NCBI GenBank assembly: GCA_008668455.1
Contig: RQCD01000048.1
Coordinates: 1 to 11,050 of the forward strand
Direction of reading: 5' to 3'
Source of the DNA: Clostridia bacterium
GTDB lineage: Bacteria; Bacillota; Clostridia; UBA1381
Length of the DNA stretch: 11,050 bases
In this document: in pieces, positions 7,061 through 11,050 of the stretch
How the letters are laid out: each line of letters begins with the position of its first letter
Numbering within the stretch: position 1 is the stretch's first letter
Program-made: the position numbers and the translations under genes
The notes under the pieces: model-generated
Database searches by the model: none
What the model was told of the DNA's origin: nothing
The model's input: the letters and a program-made list of their open reading frames with translations, nothing else

Positions 7061-7089
7061 ATTGTACACTAAAACAAAGAATTAGTCAA
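7061..7089 (-). promoter_or_regulatory. sigma-A promoter of the second AraC-family gene
   Basis: On the minus strand TTGACT (7084-7089), a 17-nt spacer and TACAAT (7061-7066) match the consensus at 10 of 12 positions. The leader would be about 65 nt. The -35 box overlaps the start of the ribosome-binding region of the divergent uronate isomerase gene (7089-7094), so the two transcription units share this DNA. Confidence 0.7.
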
Positions 7090-7105
7090 GGGAGATGCAG
7101 CAAAA

Positions 7106-8452
7106 ATGCTTTTTTTCAATTCCGACACCGGGAAAAGCTTGTATAAATACGCAAAAACACTTCCGGTGATTGATTACCACAATCATCTGCCAATTTCAGA
7201 GATCAGAGAGGACAAACGGTTCGACAATCTGTACGACCTCTGGATTAAGCCCGATCCGTACAAGCACAGAGCCATGCGGATGTGCGGTGTCCCGGAAGAA
7301 TATATCACCGGAGCGGCTGACCGCTTTCATAAATTTTTAAAATGGTGTGAAACCGTACCAAAGCTGATCGGAAATCCGCTTTCTGTTTGGGCAGGGATGG
7401 AGCTTCAGTCGGTGTTTGGGATTGATGTCCGTCCATGCAAAGAAAATGCAGAAGATATCTATCAGTTCTGCAATACCTATTTAAGGGATCATGCTGTTAC
7501 CCCCAGCACGATTTTCAAGCAGTTTCATGTGGAGCTTGCGTGTCCCTGCATATCCATTTCTGATCCGCCTGATATCGTATCGGGCAGAATGCTCCCGTCA
7601 CTGCGGTGCGACGCGCTCTTTCCTCCATCGCAGGCTTTAATAAAAAAGCTTGCCGGAAAATCCGAAATCAAAACCCTTTCAGATTTTGAGCATGCAGTTA
7701 AAGTCAGGCTGAAGGCATTTTCAGACCGCGGCTGTATTTTTTCAGACATTGCCCTCGACAACGGATTTCGCTTTTATCACAACGACGGACAAAACAACAG
7801 ACGCTTTGAACAAATTCTTGCCGGCAAAGCCTTGGAGGGTGAGGAAAAAACGCGGTTTTTCTCTGGCTTGCTTGAATTTCTCGGAGAGCGCTTTTCCGAA
7901 CTGGGGTATGTGATGCAGCTGCATATCGGAGCGGAGCGGTATACCAGCACACGTTTAAGAGAAAAAACAGGCGCAGCCGGCGGCTATGCCGGAATTGGGA
8001 GTGGTGTTTGTGTAAAATCTCTGACAGAATTTTTAGACACGCTGGATCGAAAGGAAGCCGGACTTCCGAAAACAATCCTGTTTTCCTTAAATCCTGCTGA
8101 TAATGCGGTATTTTCCGTCCTTTCCGGCTCTTATGCAAGAGACGGTATCAGGGGACTGGTTACGCAGGGTCCTGCCTGGTGGTGGTGCGATCATGCATAC
8201 GGCATCCGTGAAATGCTCGAAAATGCCGCGGCATTCGGAGTATTATCCAACTTTGTCGGCATGACAACTGATTCCAGAAGCTTTTTATCCTTTGTCCGGC
8301 ACGATTATTTCCGGCAGATTTTATGCGGCTTTCTCGGAGAAAAATTTGAAAGAAACGAGCTTTGCTGCAGCTATGAGGATTTAGAAAAGCTCGTGTATCA
8401 GATGTGTTATCAGAATGCAAAAGATTTATTATTAAGGAGGCATGAAAAATGA
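7106..8452 (+). CDS. uxaC: uronate isomerase-like protein (UxaC family), divergent
   Basis: UxaC is an amidohydrolase-superfamily enzyme that isomerises glucuronate to fructuronate and galacturonate to tagaturonate in the cytoplasm. This protein has 448 residues, slightly below the usual 460-470, mainly through a shorter N-terminus. Strong family segments are VIDYHNHLP (21-29, metal-binding His25 and His27), NLYDLWIKPDPYKHRAMR (41-58), GNPLSVW (89-95), QLHIGAERY (271-279), PKTILFSLNP (321-330), and TDSRSFLSFVRHDYFRQIL (388-406). Some motifs are changed relative to the E. coli enzyme: TTDDP becomes SISDP (150-154), RPDK becomes RCDA (167-170), and GWWFND becomes AWWWCD (357-362). The substrate may therefore differ. 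The ATG at 7106 follows AGGGAG (7089-7094); no better in-frame start lies upstream. It opens a four-gene or longer operon, and its stop overlaps the next start as ATGA. The symbol reflects the family, not proven specificity. Confidence 0.82.
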   Translation: MLFFNSDTGKSLYKYAKTLPVIDYHNHLPISEIREDKRFDNLYDLWIKPDPYKHRAMRMCGVPEEYITGAADRFHKFLKWCETVPKLIGNPLSVWAGMELQSVFGIDVRPCKENAEDIYQFCNTYLRDHAVTPSTIFKQFHVELACPCISISDPPDIVSGRMLPSLRCDALFPPSQALIKKLAGKSEIKTLSDFEHAVKVRLKAFSDRGCIFSDIALDNGFRFYHNDGQNNRRFEQILAGKALEGEEKTRFFSGLLEFLGERFSELGYVMQLHIGAERYTSTRLREKTGAAGGYAGIGSGVCVKSLTEFLDTLDRKEAGLPKTILFSLNPADNAVFSVLSGSYARDGIRGLVTQGPAWWWCDHAYGIREMLENAAAFGVLSNFVGMTTDSRSFLSFVRHDYFRQILCGFLGEKFERNELCCSYEDLEKLVYQMCYQNAKDLLLRRHEK

Positions 8453-9288
8453 AATTTCAAAACAAGGTAGCAGTGGTAACCGGTGCAGGCGGAACACTTT
8501 GCTCTGCCATTTCCGTCGATCTGGCAAAAAAGGGCGCAAAGGTTGTACTGGCTGGGAGAACGAAAGAAAAGCTTGACGCGGTTTTATCTGAAATCAAAGC
8601 GTTTGGCGGAACGGCAGCTGCATTTCCCTGCGATGTGACCGATCAAGAATCAGTTGCAGAGCTTGCCGCAGCCGCAGAAGAAACCTTTGGCGCTTGCAGT
8701 ATGCTTGTAAACGGTGCAGGCGGCAACAACGCAAAAGCAATGCCAACGATCACACAGTTTGACATGCGTGAGCTGACCCGTGAGCTGCCGGAGGGCGAGA
8801 AAGGACTTTACGATATTGACCTTGATGCATTCCGTCAGGTACTTCTCACAAACACTATGGGAACAGTCTATCCAACACTGGAATTTGCAAAGCAGATGGC
8901 AGCAAACGGCGGCAGTATCATCAATTTTGCGTCTATGAACAGCTATTGCCCGCTGACACGCTGTTTTTCCTATGCGATGAGCAAGGCGGCAATCTCAAAC
9001 CTCACACAATCCTTTGCGGCATACTTTGCCCCTGCCAATATCCGGATCAACGCAATCGCACCCGGATTTATGGTGAATGAGCGAAGCCGCACCTATTTAG
9101 GTACTGTGAAAGACGGACTCACCGAGCGCGGAAGTCAGGTAATCAGTCATACCCCCATGGGGAGATTCGGTGAGGCAAGCGACCTGCTCGGTTGTGTCAG
9201 CTGGCTTTTGGATGAGGACGCGTCAGCATTTGTAACCGGAATTACCGTGCCGGTAGACGGCGGATTTTTAACCCTTAGCGGAGTATAA
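8449..9288 (+). CDS. fructuronate reductase-like short-chain dehydrogenase (YjmF/UxuB type)
   Basis: This 279-residue short-chain dehydrogenase (SDR) would reduce a keto sugar acid with NAD(P)H. Its closest recognised relatives are the Bacillus-type D-mannonate oxidoreductases (YjmF/UxuB), not the unrelated long-chain UxuB of E. coli. The Rossmann nucleotide loop is VTGAGGTLC (10-18). NGAGG lies at 88-92. The catalytic set is Ser162, Tyr175 and Lys179 in the Y-x-x-x-K motif. The C-terminus ends in VTGITVPVDGGF (262-273). A segment at about 101-125, containing MRELTRELPEGEKG, fits the extra loop of the mannonate oxidoreductase subgroup. The start ATG at 8449 overlaps the isomerase stop (ATGA) and has a strong AAGGAGG at 8434-8440, showing translational coupling. 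Lying between an isomerase and a dehydratase, it should make mannonate or a close analogue. An unrelated sugar-acid SDR role is the alternative. Confidence 0.85.
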   Translation: MKFQNKVAVVTGAGGTLCSAISVDLAKKGAKVVLAGRTKEKLDAVLSEIKAFGGTAAAFPCDVTDQESVAELAAAAEETFGACSMLVNGAGGNNAKAMPTITQFDMRELTRELPEGEKGLYDIDLDAFRQVLLTNTMGTVYPTLEFAKQMAANGGSIINFASMNSYCPLTRCFSYAMSKAAISNLTQSFAAYFAPANIRINAIAPGFMVNERSRTYLGTVKDGLTERGSQVISHTPMGRFGEASDLLGCVSWLLDEDASAFVTGITVPVDGGFLTLSGV

Positions 9289-9300
9289 GGGAGGAGTTTG

Positions 9301-10242
9301 ATGCTTTTAACCGATTATTTTAGAAGTAAAAGAGATTTAACCTGGGATATCGCAAGACAGTGCGGTGTGAAATACGGCGTGATTCGTCTGCCGGAAACCG
9401 GGGATTTTGACTATACCGACTCCCGGCATTGGGAAACGGTTTACAAGCGATTCACAGATTACGGCATTATTCCGAAGCTGCTTGAACCAATGCCAAACGA
9501 GCTGCATGATCACATCAAGGCAGGAGATGCGCACCGGGATGAAGCCATTGAAAAGGTTCTTGCAATGCTTCCGATTATGCAAAAGCTCGGAATCGACACC
9601 ATCTGTTTTAATTTTATGGCATATGTCGGCTGGACAAGAACCAACTGCCACCTCCCGGAACGGGGCGGCGCGTATGTTACCGGCTTTGACCCAAAGGATT
9701 ATCGCCCCACCGCCGATTCCATCAGCGAGGAGGAGCTTTGGGAGCATTACACCTATTTTATCAAAGCCATACTGCCGGAGGCAGAACGGTATGGAATCCG
9801 GCTTGCACTCCACCCGGACGATCCGCCCGTATCAAGGCTTGGAAATGTTTCCCGGATCATGACCTCAGCAAAGAAGATCAAAAAAGCAATTTATGATATT
9901 TGCCCAAATGAAATGCTCGGAATCACGATGTGTCAGGCAACCTTTTATATCATGGGCGAAAACCTGGACCAGGTGATCCGCGATTTTGCAGAAAAAATAT
10001 TTTTTATTCATTTCAGAAACACCACCGGCACGCTTGAGGGTTACCGCGAAACCTTTCACGACAACGGAAGTCTCAACATGCGGCATCTGATCAATCTTTA
10101 TGAGGAGCTTGGAATTGACGTTCCGATCCGGGTGGATCATGTGCCGACGCTAAAGGGTGAGCACACAGAAACAGAAGGCTATGCCGCACTGGCAAGACTC
10201 TTTGCCATTGGCTATCTGAAAGGTCTATTAGAGAAAGGATGA
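9301..10242 (+). CDS. uxuA: mannonate dehydratase-like protein (UxuA family), short form
   Basis: UxuA is a metal-dependent TIM-barrel enzyme that dehydrates D-mannonate to 2-keto-3-deoxygluconate. This protein has 313 residues against about 350-395 for characterised members. It lacks the helical insert that E. coli UxuA carries between the WTRT segment and the HPDDPP segment. Recognisable parts are TICFNFMAYVGWTRT (100-114), LALHPDDPP (168-176), MCQATF (210-215), KIFFIHFRN (232-240), ETFHDNG (250-256) and RVDHVPTLKGE (277-287). The probable metal ligands are His171, Cys211, His237 and Asp279, by analogy with the family. The usual RPDH reads RVDH here. The ATG at 9301 is chosen over a TTG at 9298 because GGAGG (9290-9294) is then 6 nt away. 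The gap to the previous stop is 12 nt, so it is in the same operon. A divergent substrate is possible. The symbol marks the family. Confidence 0.82.
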   Translation: MLLTDYFRSKRDLTWDIARQCGVKYGVIRLPETGDFDYTDSRHWETVYKRFTDYGIIPKLLEPMPNELHDHIKAGDAHRDEAIEKVLAMLPIMQKLGIDTICFNFMAYVGWTRTNCHLPERGGAYVTGFDPKDYRPTADSISEEELWEHYTYFIKAILPEAERYGIRLALHPDDPPVSRLGNVSRIMTSAKKIKKAIYDICPNEMLGITMCQATFYIMGENLDQVIRDFAEKIFFIHFRNTTGTLEGYRETFHDNGSLNMRHLINLYEELGIDVPIRVDHVPTLKGEHTETEGYAALARLFAIGYLKGLLEKG

Positions 10243-10247
10243 GATTG

Positions 10248-11050
10248 ATGGAAAACATCATTTATGCAGATAAAATCATTAAAAAACAGGAAAATTTCTG
10301 GAATCATATTGTCTTTCATCCGACCGACGCAATTGAAGATGAATGGGGACAGAAAATTTTAGATGAAGCCTCAAAGGACAGAGCAGTGCAATTTGTCCGC
10401 ATTTATGCCATGTTTGAGGAAATTTTTACGCAGGATGAAAACGGAGAAATCCTCTGCGACTATTCGCTCTGTGATAAACGGATTGATTATCTCTTGTCCA
10501 GAAATTTCAAACCCATGATTGCATATGCAGGCATTCCGGCATTTTTAGCACGCAACAGCAGCGAGCAGTCCAGCATGTCAAACGGGAAAACGCGCTATAA
10601 GGGAAAAATGTGGATTACTTCTCCCCCAAAAGACTACAAGCTTTGGGAAACGCTTTGCCGGCTTTTTACAGAGCATATTCTGACCAGGTACGGACAAGAC
10701 GAGGTGGAAACCTGGTATCTGCACTGCTTTAACGAACCGGATATTCCCGGATTCTTTATTGCAGGCGACTGGGATTTGCATTATGAGGAGCGCGTTTTTG
10801 AATACTGCAAGCTATACGAGGGCTTTTTATCCGGCATTACCTCCGTTTGCACCTCCCTGCGCCTCGGCGGTTGTGCTGCTGCCACTCCGCCGTTTTTAGA
10901 GCGGTTTTTGCAATATGTAACAAAAAACAAGCTACGTCTTGACTATGTGAATTTCCATATCTACGGAACAGATCCGATGAAAGCGCAAAGCGGAGAAAAA
11001 CCGGTTTCGATCGACAGCCATTTTCAGGTTAACGATACCTATTATAGTAT
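10248..11050 (+). CDS. GH39-like glycoside hydrolase, N-terminal part (cut by window edge)
   Basis: The frame starts at the ATG at 10248, behind AAAGGA at 10234-10239, and is still open after 267 codons at the right edge. It looks like a clan-A (beta/alpha)8 glycosidase of family GH39, which includes beta-xylosidases and alpha-L-iduronidases. The N-terminal barrel strands are visible: FVRIYAMFEEIF (49-60), then KPMIAYAGIPAFLA (88-101). WYLHCFNEPD (156-165) holds the Asn-Glu-Pro motif with the probable acid/base Glu163. VNFHIYG (234-240) fits a later strand. The nucleophile glutamate would lie beyond the window. There is no signal peptide, so it acts inside the cell on an imported oligosaccharide. 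Only 5 nt separate it from the upstream dehydratase gene, so it is cotranscribed with the uronate genes. A uronic-acid-containing substrate fits that context, but the linkage is not known. Confidence 0.75.
   Translation, partial: MENIIYADKIIKKQENFWNHIVFHPTDAIEDEWGQKILDEASKDRAVQFVRIYAMFEEIFTQDENGEILCDYSLCDKRIDYLLSRNFKPMIAYAGIPAFLARNSSEQSSMSNGKTRYKGKMWITSPPKDYKLWETLCRLFTEHILTRYGQDEVETWYLHCFNEPDIPGFFIAGDWDLHYEERVFEYCKLYEGFLSGITSVCTSLRLGGCAAATPPFLERFLQYVTKNKLRLDYVNFHIYGTDPMKAQSGEKPVSIDSHFQVNDTYYS

Noticed and set aside
9337..9813. A 158-codon open frame antisense to the mannonate dehydratase-like gene.
   Set aside because: The sense strand carries clear family motifs over the same span; the antisense product shows none.
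1..11050. CRISPR array, tRNA or rRNA genes, insertion sequence ends or phage genes.
   Set aside because: I saw no regularly spaced repeats, cloverleaf-like sequence, transposase motifs or terminal inverted repeats with target duplications.

Overview
The window looks like a chromosomal stretch from a carbohydrate-using anaerobe of the Firmicutes, most likely class Clostridia. The evidence is a pta-ackA fermentation operon, strong AGGAGG-type ribosome binding sites, sigma-A promoters of the TTGACA-17-TATAAT kind, AT-rich spacers, and protein sequences that read as clostridial. It holds nine clear genes, one gene broken by a single stop codon, and one gene cut off by the right edge. I see no tRNA, rRNA, CRISPR array, insertion sequence or phage gene.

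Left part (1-3895). An alpha/beta-hydrolase gene on the minus strand has promoter, ribosome binding site and catalytic triad intact but carries an in-frame TAG at codon 57. Next comes an HpaI-type 2-keto-3-deoxy-acid aldolase gene (minus) with its own terminator. It is divergent from an AraC-family regulator gene (plus), and each has a near-perfect sigma-A promoter in the 142-bp gap. Downstream of the regulator is a signal-less Asp-box (sialidase-fold) protein with its own promoter. It ends at a symmetrical terminator shared with the convergent ackA.

Middle (3900-6240). This is a housekeeping pta-ackA operon (acetyl-CoA to acetyl phosphate to acetate plus ATP) on the minus strand, with a promoter ahead of pta.

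Right part (6243-11050). A second AraC-family regulator gene (minus) is divergent from a tightly packed plus-strand operon: a uronate isomerase-like protein, a fructuronate reductase-like short-chain dehydrogenase, a short mannonate dehydratase-like protein, and the first 267 codons of a GH39-like glycoside hydrolase. The first three correspond in order to the isomerase, reductase and dehydratase steps that turn glucuronate into 2-keto-3-deoxygluconate. The GH39-like enzyme, which has no signal peptide, would release the sugar acid inside the cell. The HpaI-type aldolase at the left could cleave a 2-keto-3-deoxy acid to pyruvate plus an aldehyde, which would feed pta-ackA; that link is inference. 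The isomerase and dehydratase both depart from family motifs, so the true substrate may not be plain glucuronate. The main points for follow-up are this divergent uronate/GH39 operon, the amber-interrupted hydrolase, and the regulator-aldolase-propeller cluster.
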